NCBI RefSeq assembly: GCF_000283155.1
Contig: NW_004454178.1
Coordinates: 7,414,088 to 7,478,087 of the forward strand
Length of the DNA: 64,000 nucleotides
Reading direction: 5' to 3'
Origin: Ceratotherium simum simum
Taxonomy: Eukaryota > Chordata > Mammalia > Perissodactyla > Rhinocerotidae
Part shown: positions 1-10,946 of the stretch, in pieces
How the letters are laid out: the number at the start of each line of letters is the position of its first letter
How positions within the stretch are numbered: the first letter of the stretch is position 1
Made by a program: the position numbers and the translations under genes
The notes under the pieces: generated by a model
What the model was told of the DNA's origin: nothing
Seen by the model: only the letters and a program-made list of their open reading frames with translations
The model's database searches: none

Positions 1-545
1 AATTACATTAAGTCTGAAAATGGTAGAGAAAAAAGGGATGATTATCCCAGGTAGTCTTCCAGATCTAACCACATGTTCAATGCACACACTATCGCCGACA
101 CCATGGCAGATGCTGAAAGTAGAAAAGAGAATTTTCCTAACTCAGCCCACCTGATTTTAGTGCAAAAATTAATAATAAGACTTTATCAAAAAGTGGAGAA
201 TCTGGGAAATGTCACACTGGATATGATCCTGAGACAACAGAAATATCCCAGGATTATCCCAGGCAAACCTGCATGCGTGGTCACCTTATCTACTCCCCAC
301 CCACACTTTTGTAAACAGTCCTTTGTGAATAAACCCTTCTGGAATCATCCTATTTCGAGTGTACCATCTGTTTCCTGTTGGGTTCCTGGTGGATATAGTG
401 GGATGAAAGGCTGTTCACATGATACTGTTACATGACAAAAGATTACAAAGTAAAGTGATGGTACTATCCAAATTAAGTATGTTAGGTAGTTACGTATATA
501 TAATTGCACAGAAAAAAATCCTGGGGACATGTATATCAAAACATC
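1..545. other. Unassigned AT-rich sequence
   Basis: No gene or confidently named repeat. Short stretches around 240-300 (a 'cccaggattatcccagg' motif) recall old DNA-transposon sequence, but I cannot place the family. The open frames here show no coding character. Confidence 0.4.
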
Positions 546-670
546 ACTTGTAGTTATATCTGGGTGGTAGGACTAAAAATGACTTTTTTCTTTCCTTTTG
601 TTTTAATGTGGATTTTTAAAAGTATCTCCAGTAAGCACAAATTGTGTTTGTAATAAGAAAAAAAAAAGAA
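545..670 (+). repeat. Possible L1M 3' end with A-rich tail
   Basis: A phrase about a 'gggtggtaggactaaaaatgac' type segment followed by T-rich sequence and an A-run near 658-668 resembles the 3' terminal part of old L1M elements in sense orientation. The start is not defined. Confidence 0.35.
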
Positions 671-1100
671 TTATTTTTCACAATCCTTTGTGAGTGGGGA
701 TGGGGGTCAAAAGGCATCTATGGCTCTCTGCTGTGGGTCTCATGGGCTGCATTGTATTCTCTAGTTTGCATCTACCACCTTAGGAGTGGGCAACTAAATT
801 GCCTCCAATTCCCTATTATAAAAAGCAATACGATAGTGAAATCCTCTCACAGATTTTCAGTAGAGTACTGTGGAGAATTCCTCTTGGATATTATTCCAGA
901 GCCTGAATGCTGGTCATAGAGAATATCTCAACATAAATCTATTTGGTTGAGTACTTCCAGACTCTCCTTCATAATGACTACATTAGTCTCCAATCTCATC
1001 AGAGTGTGTGAGAACACCTTTGTCCCCATATCCTCACGGACACCTTGAGTTATCCAATTTTCTGTTGATGTCTGCCAATCTGATGAGTGTAAAATGATAT

Positions 1101-1392
1101 GCTATTGTTTTTTATTTTATTTTATTTTATTTTATTTTATTTTATTTTATTTTATTTGTGAGGAGGACTAGTCCTGAGCTAACATCTGATGCCAATCCTC
1201 CCCATTTTTCTTGAGGAAAATTGGCCCTGAGCTAACATCCGTGGCCATCTTCCTGCACTTTATATGGGACGCTGCCACAGCATGTCTTAACAAGTGGTGT
1301 GTCGGTGCGTGCCCGGGATCCGAACCTGCAAACCCCGGGCTGCCGCAGCGGAGTGCATACACTTAACCACTTGCACCACCAGGCCAGCCCCA
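1101..1392 (-). mobile_element. ERE-type tRNA-derived SINE (minus strand)
   Basis: Reverse complement of a perissodactyl ERE SINE. The tRNA-related head is at the right end ('ggctggcctggtgg' read on the minus strand) and the body contains 'gctaacatccgtggcc'. The tail is a (TTTTA)n run on the + strand, i.e. (TAAAA)n on the minus strand. An 8-bp target duplication 'ctattgtt' lies at 1102-1109 and 1393-1400. The host sequence is an antisense L1M relic, so this insertion is younger than the L1. Confidence 0.88.
1108..1157. repeat. (TTTTA)n microsatellite, SINE tail
   Basis: About nine tandem TTTTA units. They form the expanded 3' tail of the minus-strand ERE SINE next to it, a common origin of pentanucleotide microsatellites. 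Confidence 0.9.
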
Positions 1393-1934
1393 CTATTGTT
1401 ATTTTATTTATGTGTCTCAGTTACAAACGTGTTTTTCTCTTCATGTTTTATTTAGCTGGTTGAGTTTCCTCTTCTGTGGTTGCCAGTTCACATCTTTTGC
1501 CCATTTTTCTTTGGGATATTCTCTCTTTTTCTTTGTGTTGATTTCCAACAGTTCTTTGTATATCCCCAAAGAATTCAAAGTAACCTACAAATCCAAGAAA
1601 ATTTTTCATTAAATACTGATGGTCAGCTTTCAGTTGTCCACGGTAAGTGTAGGGACAAAGATTTGACCTGATAACCTCAAACTCATTAGTATTTAGTTTC
1701 ATAATGTGACATAAGCACACACGCATCTTGAATGTATCCAACCTTGATCATGTCATTTGGGTCCCCAATTTGGGAATGAGCACTTATCAAGTAGACTCAC
1801 AGATAATGGAAGTAGACTTCAGTTGCCAAACATCCTAGCTCTTATAATCATGACCAAACTGGTTGTCATAGGGGTTTTCTCAGTTCAACTTAATATAAAT
1901 CATTCAAGTAATGAAAATGAATGATAAAGGCATT

Positions 1935-2130
1935 GATGATAATTGATGTTTATTGAGTCATCACTACGTGTAAGTCTCCATACTGGGTGCTTCACATACA
2001 TTATAACCAGATCATATAAGTGCTACTACTATACCCATTTCACAGATGTGACAACTTAGGTTTGAAGAGCTTAAGTACTTGCCCAAGTCCATGCAGGTAG
2101 GAACTGTAAGATTCAGGAATTGAACCCACT
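1935..2130 (-). mobile_element. MIR SINE, antisense
   Basis: Shows the usual reverse-complement MIR order: 'tgtttattgagtcatcacta', then 'cccatttcacagatgtgac', 'cttgcccaagtcc' and a final 'ttgaacccacttaggct' (B-box side). It is a diverged ancient mammalian SINE. Confidence 0.8.
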
Positions 2131-2264
2131 TAGGCTAAAAGAACTACTATGTTAAAAGAAAAAGCAAGATCTTTAATAATTTTTCTTTTCAAAGTTATAT
2201 TGATAAATAATCTCTAAGAATATAATAAACACTCTTGAAGAAGTCATATAGGGATAACAGAAAA

Positions 2265-2400
2265 TTAGAGTTTATAAGGCCCTTTGATAATTATCTAATC
2301 CAACTGCTAAATTTAAGGGTGCAGGAAATGAAGATCAGGGAGGTGATCTAGTTTGTTCAATATTATACAGCTGATTTGTGCTTTCTGTCTTTAGGTCTAG
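2265..2400 (-). repeat. Possible MIR/L2-like fragment
   Basis: Order of 'ataattatctaatccaact', 'gcaggaaatgaagatcaggg' and 'cagctgatttgtgctt' resembles an ancient MIR/L2-type element in antisense, heavily diverged. Confidence 0.35.
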
Positions 2401-2695
2401 CTGTTTTCCTTTTAACTACTAAGGAAAAATCCATAACTGTCTACACTTCATAACAGCACATCAGCAATTAGCTATGCACCAAAGGTTTTTGGATAAATAT
2501 TATGGTGTATTATTATCAAAATTAGACTTAAGCCCAAATAACTCAGGCCATTTGAAAAGAGATGAGGGAAAAAGGGAGATGACTTATTCATGTTCTTAGA
2601 AGAATTTTTAGGTGAAAAATGTTCCTCTATCTCAATCTTAAATGGACTGAGTACTGTGGTATGAGGAGTGGATAGGAGAGGGAGGGAGAGGCAAG

Positions 2696-2698
<3 letters not shown>

Positions 2699-2730
<32 letters not shown>
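2699..2730. repeat. (AC)16 microsatellite
   Basis: An uninterrupted AC run of about 16 units followed by AT-rich sequence. It is a likely polymorphic dinucleotide marker. Confidence 0.97.
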
Positions 2731-2734
<4 letters not shown>

Positions 2735-4600
2735 TTTTACATTTATTATATATATTTGCATTTGTAAATGTGGGCTAACCATTTTCAAAAGTGAAAGGAG
2801 AGACAATGGATGTCATTTGGGGGAGGCAAACATGTTTTGGGTTTCCATAAGGGGAAAGATATTGAGGAAAGATAATTTTAAGGATTCTTAGAAGTGGGAC
2901 TTTGGGAGATTGAAGGTCCAGTGTGGGCAGAACAGAGCACAGCCTTCTCAAAAAGAATATGGCAGAAGAAGAGAGGCCATCTGAGTACAGAAGGCTCAAG
3001 ATGGAAGACCTGACCTTCCCCAGTTTGGAAAAAGAGGGCTCTGCCCCAGGCTATAGGGTTGCCTAAAGATAGAAATGAGTCACTAGTCAGCAGTGGCTTT
3101 AGTGCCAAATAATATGGATGAGCGTTAACTACAATAGGAGTTAGGAGTATGCTTGTCCTATCTGTATATGAGCCAAGGAAGAAGATGGGAATGGAAAATT
3201 GGTGAAAGAGTAGATGAGAAGGCTGTGGAAACAGGCTTCTGCCAGCGAAGAGAGGAATTATCTCCCCTTCTTCCTAGCGACAGTGGCATCGCAGAGAGGA
3301 CCCGGGGACCTCTTCTAGGCACAGGAGGTAGTAATAAAGCCCTCATTCACCCAAAGCTCTATGTTTTTGTGACAGGCAGAGGAGGAAGTGGAGGAGGGAT
3401 CCATTGGAAAAAAAGAGCCTAGCTGCAACTGTAGCTCTACACCTGCCATTGGAGGGTTTTAGAGATGCTTATCAGAGGTCAGAGAGATGCAAGGCAGGTT
3501 GAAGAAGCAAGCCACCTAGCGAAAGAGAGGGCAGTGGAAAGAACCCAGAAATAGAGCTGAAAGATCCAGTTCCAGCAGGAGGAGCATGAAGGAGACAGAT
3601 GAAGTGGGGAGTGAAAACCCCTTGGGAGGTAGGTTGGACACAGGCCAGGCAGGGTGGTGGAAAATAGCTGTTGGTGCCAGGAGAAGAATGAATTGAGTGA
3701 GAGGCCATGGGAGGGTGGGAGGGAGAGGGCACAGGGCAGACCCCGCAGGAATTGGAGACATCGAGAGAGAGATGATGATTATTCCAGCTATCCAAAACCC
3801 ATTCTGTTGATTTCGTGCTGGCCGGATGAGGGCCTGGATGGGAGCTAAGAGTGGCAGTCAGGGTAGGAATGGGGAGCTGGGGAGGGGCTGCGGGTCAGGG
3901 TACTGGCTGTCGTGAGCCAGCATGAATGATCACACTGCCCCCTGTGCTCAGTGGGATTCGTTCTTATTTTTGTAGTTTGTGGAGTGCTGATCTTAGCTCA
4001 GATTATGTTCTGAGAAAAGCTGAGACACCCTAAAAGAGCATGTCAGCTTGGGTCTTGTGGACATGGAGTCCTTCTTAAGGGCCTCCCTGAGGAACACTCC
4101 ATCTTCATCAGGGCCTTGAAAAGAACCAGGCAGGGGACAGGGAAGGGGCAGCATTTTGGCCGGAGTCCTTTAGTGACCTAAGGGTTCCCTTGATTCCCAG
4201 AGGCCTTACTACCTCCTTGGTTTCCTCCCTCACCCATTTCTCATGGTGGCCTCAGAGATGGTTCTCTATAGAACAAGACAGACCTGGGGAAGCTAGCAGG
4301 GGAAACTGAGGCAAGCTGTGAGCTGTGTCCTCAAACTTCTTTCTCCTCCTTCTCTAGCATTGCCAGGAGATGAGAAAGAGGCATGGTGAGGAGGAGAGAG
4401 GAAAAGGCTCTTTAAAGTAAAAATGATGATGGTAAAGTAAAAAAAAAAATGATGATTGTTTCTCATCTCCAAGCCCTGTAACCCAGTTGTAAGACCAAGC
4501 CTTCAATTAAATATCTTTTTAGGTCCCATTTCAGCAGCCTTTTCTAGAGATTGTAATCTACTTCATAATGTCACATCTCAGACACGAACCCCTCCATGTT
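2735..4600. other. Mostly unique sequence, purine-rich in the middle
   Basis: No named interspersed repeat seen. The + strand from about 3155 to 3790 is rich in G and A, which creates complementary Pro/Ser/Leu-rich open frames on the minus strand that look like composition artefacts. A small imperfect tandem duplication ('taaagtaaaa..atgatgat') lies at about 4414-4456. Confidence 0.5.
3933..3947 (-). promoter_or_regulatory. CTCF-like core motif (weak)
   Basis: Read on the minus strand, 'agcacagggggcagt' matches the conserved core of the CTCF consensus (AGGGGGCAG) but deviates at the four 5'-most positions. A motif alone does not show occupancy. Confidence 0.25.
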
Positions 4601-4619
4601 GTCTTGTCTATGCTTGGGA

Positions 4620-4790
4620 GACATACAATTCTCCCATTTCAAGTGTGCGATTCAGTGGCTTTTAGTATATTCACAGAGTTCTGCATCACCACAAGTTTAG
4701 GACATTTTAATTACTCCAAAAAGAAACCCTGCACACCTTAGTGATCACTCCCCAATCCTCCCATGCCCCCGAGCCTGAGGCTACAACTAA
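4620..4790. repeat. L1M-related fragment
   Basis: Contains 'ttcagtggcttttagtatat' and 'tcacagagttctgcatcacc', followed by 'aaaagaaaccctgcaca' and 'cactccccaatcctcccatg'. This order is very common in mammalian genomes and belongs to old L1 sequence. Orientation was not determined with confidence. Confidence 0.5.
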
Positions 4791-5594
4791 TTTTTTTTCA
4801 CTGTGAGATTTCTTAAAGAAACAGCCACTTGACCCAGGATGCAGTGAATTCACATTATGATTTAAAGCCTATGAAGTGCTGTCCTCTAGTCACTCTCATT
4901 TTGATCTGTTCATCAACTCATTCCAGTAAGCAGGGCAGGTGGTTTCAGCTTGTGTTTTTCAGATCAGAAAGCTGAACGACAACATTCCAGCTTCCATAGA
5001 GGCATGAAATGATGCGTACCCACACATCTATGAAAGAAAAATAAAGAGGAGTTTGTGAGTAATATTTCCCCAGTATTCCTCAAAATTTAGGAAAATAAAG
5101 GCAAAAGACAACATGATGAAGCAAGAAGAATGGGCTGAAACTGCCTTTGGAGGAATTGAGGTGAAACATCTGTTAGAATGCTCTAATGAAGATTTATGAG
5201 CTGCTGGAATGCATTGCCAAGGTAGCTGCAAGATCTCCTTTTCTTGGGATTAAAAAAAGAAGAAGAAAAAAACAGAGCAGAGCTCTCAGGCAGGATTTAT
5301 TTTCAGGCGTCGTTGTATTGGGAGGCAGAGGGATGGATGAGGTGGCCGGCCAGTCTCTCCCAGTGCTAGGATACCATGAAGGCAGGTGGCAGAGGCGTGC
5401 CATCCATGCTGACATGCAGTTATTCATAGCCCCTATAAAGAGAAAGGCCTATTTATTTTTGGTTCTTCTGTCTGTAAAGTGAGACACTCTATACTTTCTC
5501 AGCTGAGGACAAAGCCCTCTATGAGACCTTGTAGAAACTTCAGAGAAAAGGCCAACGCACAACTTCTGCCTTTCAATTTGAGTTTTTTTTGCAT

Positions 5595-6215
5595 AGCAGT
5601 GCATAGCAGTATCTATTGCTTAACAAACTACCTCAAAACTTAGTGGCTAAAAACAATAATTTATCACAATAGTTCACAGCTCTGTGCATGGACTGGGCTC
5701 ACAATTGGGCAGCTTTTGCTTTGGCTCTTTCATGAAGCTGCAGTTACATGTGTGCTGGGGCTGCAGTTCCAAAATGGCGCCCACCAATGGCTGGTAATAG
5801 ATGTTGGCTGTTGGCTGGGAGCTCAGCTGGGGCTGTCAAATGGACTGTCCTCATATGGCTCATGTTGTTTGGGGTTTTCGCAGTGTGATGTCTCCATTGT
5901 CTGGAGGGTCCAGGTTGGCTTCACTCACATGCCTGGCACCTTGATGGGGACAATTAGAAGGCTGGGCTCCTCTGTGCTCCTGGTCTTTCCAGTATGGTAG
6001 TCAGAATGTCAGTGCAGGGCTCCCAGAGACCAAGGCAGACCTTTTTAAAGGTCAAGCTTGAACTGGTATAGTGTCACTTCTGCTATAGTCTGTGGGTCAA
6101 AACAGTCACTGCCCATCTCAGATGCAAGGGGAGAGAAAATAGATCCCTCCTTTAAATGGAAGAGTGATAAAGAATCAGTGACCATCTTTAATCTACCATA
6201 CAGTGGAGGGGAGTC
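5595..6215 (-). mobile_element. MLT1-type MaLR LTR, antisense
   Basis: Antisense LTR text in order: 'aaactacctcaaaacttagt' (~5625), a 'ggctcagctgggg'-like tract, 'ttggcttcactcacatgcct' (~5913), 'tgtcacttctgct' (~6072), 'gggagagaaaatagatccct' and 'ttaatctaccatacag' at the end. This is the order of an ERVL-MaLR MLT1 LTR read backwards. No internal retroviral sequence is attached, so it is a solo LTR. The frame at 5716-6000 is not a gene. Confidence 0.75.
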
Positions 6216-6394
6216 AGCGATGTACTAAGGAGTCATATGAGAAGAATGCATAGAGCCTCAAAACAAAAATATACAAAAGAGTATATGTGAATAAAGCTAC
6301 GGACATAAGAATTGGGCTACAGTGGTAAAGGTTCAAGTTGGAAAGGCCTGGAATAGTTACAATAATGGGAATAAAGTAAGCCACATCTTGGAAT

Positions 6395-6530
6395 AATTCA
6401 TTAGTTAATCCATTTATTTAATAGACATTTTTTGAGCCTGTAGCTAACGTCAAGCACTCATACTACAAGGATAAATATGATGTAGCCTCTTCCTTCCAGA
6501 TACTCAAAGTCTGGTAGTCCATGCATTAGG
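6395..6530 (-). mobile_element. L2 LINE 3' end, antisense
   Basis: 'ccatttatttaatagacatt' followed by 'agcactcatactacaaggat' and 'cagatactcaaagtctggtag' matches the order of an antisense L2 3' UTR (normally 'aacatttattgagcacc ... caaggagctcacagtctag'). Confidence 0.6.
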
Positions 6531-7620
6531 TGATCTCCCAAATCCAAAAAGTAGTTTCTCATACATACAACACTCTCAGCACAAAGTATTGTAGTCGATA
6601 TCCAAAGACCACATAGAAATAATGCTGCAAGGATATGATGATGTTGTTGGCACAGGTCTCCTGATTTATCATGGCATCAGGCAAAAAAGGAAAGAAATAT
6701 TTATCATTACTACTAAAAATAGATGAAAGATATGGAGTAGAGTGGCCAAGTTAAATAGATTTCTCTGGAGATATTCCTTCTGATGGGTATATGTGCCTTC
6801 ATGGTACATTATTTGGAAGAAATGGGGTATGCTCAGGTTCCTTGGGTTCAGTTGAAGTTGCTCAGAGGCCTTGAGAAAACAGTGGCCATAATTCATATTT
6901 CTGGACCAGGATTGTTTGACAGATCCAAAAAAACTCCCAGTGGGGATGTGAGACTGCCTTGTGATTGCCCAGTGTGCATATTACAGCCCTATTCTAAAGA
7001 GAAGGCGCATTTCTGAGCAAAAGAGAAGAAACAGGGAGGTAGAAATGATAGAGAGAAGCAATCAAAATGGAAACAGAGCTGGACAATGGCACCGGAGGCA
7101 GAGGAAATAAAGAGGGGGTCCAGGTTGTTTATCCAGGCGGGGATTAGCCAAGGTCAATTGTTAGAGCTGATTTGATTAGAAGGGAATTCGGTTGAAAAAG
7201 TAGCATTTTGGGCTAATTTGGCTGTTTTAAAAATTGAATTGACTAGCTTTAGTTGGAGGATCTAGCTACTATATCATACCGAGCAACACAGAAAATCCCA
7301 AGAGAGAAGGAAGATGGCTCTTGGACAGGTAGTAGAGAAATGAAGACAATATTGTAAGTACTGCTCTTCTTAGCTTGCCCTGGATCTTAGGCTAGAGTCA
7401 TGCTGAAGATCAGGGAGAAACGCTCTAAAGGAGCTAAGGATTTATAAGGAAGGAGATGCATCATCTCTTCTTCCCTTCTCTAATCCATCTTCCACATTGC
7501 CTCCAACTTGCCTTCCTACAACATTACTTTCATTACACCTTTCTCTTGCTTAATGCCCTCTAGTAATTTATGTTCACAGGAGCATGCGCCTTAGTTTTGC
7601 ATTTCAGTCTGCCAAGCTGG
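6531..7620. other. Unique sequence, no recognised feature
   Basis: No gene or clear repeat. Open frames are short and overlap on both strands without coding signals. Confidence 0.5.
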
Positions 7621-7638
7621 CCCAACTGTTTAACTTTC

Positions 7639-7813
7639 TTTTTTTTTTTTTTTGTGAGGAAGATCAGCCCTGAGCTAACATCCGTGCTAATCCTCCTCTT
7701 TCTGCTGAGGAAGACCGGCTCTGAGCTAACATCTATTGCCAATCCTCCTCCTTTTTTTCCCCAAAGCCCCAGTAGATAGTTGTATGTCATAGTTGCACAT
7801 CCTTCTAGTTGCT
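7639..7813 (-). mobile_element. 5'-truncated ERE SINE (minus strand)
   Basis: A poly-T run at 7639-7655 is the tail of a minus-strand ERE. The body contains 'gatcagccctgagctaacat' twice in variant form and ends at 'ccttctagttgc', so the tRNA head with its A and B boxes is missing. A perfect 17-bp target duplication 'ccaactgtttaactttc' lies at 7622-7638 and 7814-7830. The perfect duplication suggests a fairly recent L1-mediated insertion. Confidence 0.9.
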
Positions 7814-8029
7814 CCAACTGTTTAACTTTCAAATCTGCCAGCACCCAACACCAGGAGAGTGGTTCTCTAGTTCCATACCCCTCTGTCTCGATAACTTTTC
7901 ACCACTTGAAACATGCTCTTCCCTTTTCTCCTGATTCTAGACATTCTTCAAAGTCTTCCTGCACCATGAAGTGTCCTGGATAACTCAAAATGACTCCTTT
8001 CTCTTCTCGTTTGTGTGTACATTTGTTTA

Positions 8030-8170
8030 AGAATTCATTTATTCATTTGTATTTGCTGAATTAATGTTCGTTTGCTGAATATATTTATTAAGTATCTACT
8101 ATTTGCTAAGCACTAGGCATATAGATTCAAGACACATTCCCTACCCTCAAGGAGTTTGATTGTGAAAGGA
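8030..8170 (-). mobile_element. L2 LINE 3' end, antisense
   Basis: 'tttattaagtatctactatt', 'tgctaagcactaggcatata' and 'ccctaccctcaaggagtttg' follow the antisense L2 3'-UTR order closely. Confidence 0.75.
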
Positions 8171-8900
8171 AGAATCCTCAACTTCTATGATACCTCCTCA
8201 GGGGTGGTATCATATTGGTCTGCATTGCTAGCTGTATTCTTTGTGTCTTCTTTCTGTTTTTTTAATGTGTAAAATATTTTCCTTAAAAGCAGACAACCTG
8301 TCTTGCAATTCTTTTTATCTCGCAAAGGGTCTTACCCATATTAAACTCCCTAAAAGCATAAAGGATTTGGGAGAAACTGAGAGCAGTGGGCTTGTAGAAA
8401 CAAGTGTGTGAGAGCCTAGAGAATGAGAGGCAAGGTCAACATATGAGATTTGATGATCTTAAAAGGAAACAAGTTACTTTGTGTGACCATTGGGGGCTAA
8501 GATCAGAGAAAGATCAAAGTTTTCCCTGTTTAAAATTGATATATCAATAAGGAAGTTCTCTGAGGGTCTCCTAATTTGTGTGCCCTCACCACATTCCAGT
8601 GTTCCAGGAACACGAGGATCTTCTTCTAAGAAACAATGGAGAAAGTCTTTGGGACCAAGTGGTCAAGCGAGATAGCCTGTTAGTTGAGTGCCCAATCAAA
8701 AGAGAGGGTGTCTAGGCCCCCTAATTGCCCAGGAAGTGTCCTGGGCAGGCTGCGAAGTTAAGTTTGAAGAGTTGTAGTGGCCAAGACTCCATTCTGGGAT
8801 TCCAGATGAATGCTGGAGGAGAGACTCTGCCTTGCCTGCCCCCTTCTCATTCTGGCTTGGCCTTGCTGTGTAGGGTCACCCAAATGGAGTTCATGGTCTG
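8171..8900. other. Unique sequence, no recognised feature
   Basis: No gene, RNA gene or clear repeat recognised. Confidence 0.5.
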
Positions 8901-8904
8901 AAGA

Positions 8905-9055
8905 ACGCATGGCTCTGTTGGGGAACACAGTGAACTCAGAGTCAAGAAAAGGAATTGTAGCCTTGGCCTTGGTCCTAATGACTTGAGTTACTTGGAGCAA
9001 TCGCTTTTCCTCTAGGTCCTGGTTTTCCCATCTGAAAAATAAAGGAGCTGAAATA
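8905..9055 (+). mobile_element. MIR SINE, sense
   Basis: 'gtgaactcagagtcaagaaa', 'gacttgagttacttggagca', 'ttttcccatctgaaaaataa' follow the sense MIR order (tRNA-like 5' part, core, 'cctcatctgtaaaatg'). Confidence 0.65.
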
Positions 9056-10492
9056 GCTCAGTCATTTTGTTCAATTTTTTTTTTTTTTTTTAGTAAACTC
9101 TTTTATCAAACAAATCGTAAAGCAGAGGTTCAGAGTGCAGAGTATATAGAAGCAGAGCTGAATTGCCTAATGAGGCCCAGAGGGGATTAAGTAGACTCCT
9201 CACTTGCTCAAGATGCTTCTCCCTTTCTACCTGCCCCCCAAGCACATATTTTGAAAACCTCTATACTGGAACGGTGGACTCTATAGTTTTTACTGATCAG
9301 GGTGCATAACCAAAATTAATTTTAAGAGACTCACACCTAATACTTGCATGTTGATAAATTATGTACTTTCACCATTGTCAATCCTTGTGTTAACTGTTAA
9401 TAAAGTTGATTTTTATATTTTTAAGAATAAAATAAATACAGCTGGAAGGTTCAATATTTTCTTCCAACACCCTAATGAATTGTCTTCCTCAGTTGCTGAA
9501 GTGCACACACCTCAGTTTGGAGACCACTGACCCCAGGGATCCTCAGGTTCTTTCCAATCCTGCTGTTCTAGAAGTTTGTGCCCGGAGCACAGAAACAGTA
9601 CTAGTAATTCCCAGCCCTGATTATTACTCATAGAAGAAGCAATTTTCTAAGTGCCTGAGAAAGTGAAAGTATAGTGGCCATTGTGGGGGGAGGAACCACT
9701 AAAAACTCAAGACCATGTCCCATGTCTCAGTTGGCCAGACCCACTCTGTGGCTCAAGCATCTGCCTGGGGCTCTCCCCTGCTCTCACCTGCAGAGTCTCT
9801 ACAGCCTCCTGGTACAATTTCTCAGCACATGGCTGGCATGCGCCTCTTCTCAAGTCATGAACCATTAGCCCTAAACCAGGCTGTACCAGGAGATTTTCTC
9901 AACAATCTGCTTATGAACAAAGATTGGCTGCTTGAAAATGCTCCGTTACTGTTTAAGAAGTGTTTTGTGAGGAGTAGGGAGCTTATGGGGATGTGTGTGA
10001 TACCCTCTCCTTTCTCCCCATGCTCTGGCCGAGTGGCTGTTCTATTCCTGGAAAAGAAAGGGAGTTTGGGAGAATTGCTGGGTCAGTTTCTTGGGAGGAC
10101 CATGGGGCTCAGAGGAGAGGCAGCTGAGGCTCAGTCGCCAGTCCCCATCCACTCATAACTCACTTGAGAGACATGCAAAGCTGGCAGAACTGCCGAAGGC
10201 CTCCTTTCTAAGGCAGGCTTCTCTCCAAGTGGGCGTCTATATTTATGTGAAACAGAAATAAAACACAGCACTAAAAGGCAACAGAAACACAAGCAGGCAA
10301 GCCCCACGAGTGCATGTTTAATGAAAGGCAAGACAGCGGGAAGAGTCAGTCAGGGGGTCACCCAGAGGAGAATGATGGCTTGGTGGGTCTCAGGGGCCTT
10401 GACCTAGGGGCAGCCAGAAAGCTGTCCACAGACAAAGGCCAGGCAAGTCTTAACGCCCCTCTGTGGACCTTCGTATGGCTAACACTGGACCC
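9056..10492. other. Unique sequence, no recognised feature
   Basis: A T17-18 run lies at about 9075-9092 with no clear SINE body beside it. The 147-codon open frame at 9715-10158 has no recognised domain and no supporting splice or promoter evidence, so it is not called a gene. Confidence 0.45.
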
Positions 10493-10946
10493 TGTATTAG
10501 TTTTCCAGGGTTGCCGTAACAAGGCACCACAAACTACGTGGCTTAAAAAAACAGCTATTTATTCTCTCACAGTTCTGGGGCAAGAAGTCTGAAATCAAGG
10601 TGTTGACAGGGCCATGCTCCCTCTGAAGGAGCTAGCAGAGGATCCTTCCTTGTCTCCCCTAGCTTCTGGTGGTTGCCGGCATATTTGCCATTTCTTGGCT
10701 TGTAGATGCATCACTCCAATCTCTGCCTCTGTCTTCACTTGGCCTTCTCCCTTGTGTGTCTGTTTCTTTTTGTCCAAATTTCCCTCTTCGTATAAGGACA
10801 CCAGTCAGATTGGATTCAGGGCCATCCTAATCCAGTACAACCTCATCTTAATGATTCCATCTACAAAGATCCTATTTCCAAGAAGGCCATGTTCATGGGT
10901 TCTGGATAGAAATAAATTTGGGGGGGACACTATTCAATCCAGTACG
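10493..10946 (-). mobile_element. MLT1 (ERVL-MaLR) LTR, antisense, near full length
   Basis: Reads as a reverse-complement MLT1A/B-like LTR: 'gtattagttttccagggttg' at the start, 'tatttattctctcacagttc', 'tctgaaatcaaggtgttgac', 'aatctctgcctctgtcttca', 'tataaggacaccagtcagat', 'aagatcctatttccaag' and 'tattcaatccagtacgg' at the end. At about 454 bp it is close to a complete LTR. It is a solo LTR: no internal region is present. Confidence 0.88.

Larger units (their letters stand above)
735..1620 (-). mobile_element. L1M LINE fragment, antisense, split by a SINE
   Basis: The + strand reads like the reverse complement of the 3' part of L1 ORF2. Typical antisense phrases are a 'tattataaaaagcaatacg' region (~817), 'tccccatatcctcacgga' (~1023) and 'cttttgcccatttttc' (~1494). 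The ERE SINE at 1101-1392 interrupts it, and the L1 text resumes after the SINE's target duplication. It is diverged and non-coding, and the open frames inside are shadows. Confidence 0.7.

Noticed and set aside
3472..3795. Pro/Ser/Leu-rich open frames on the minus strand
   Set aside because: They arise from a purine-rich + strand. No coding signal and several frames open at once.
9715..10158. 147-codon open frame
   Set aside because: No recognisable domain, no paired splice sites or promoter, and a second frame overlaps it. A chance open frame is more likely.
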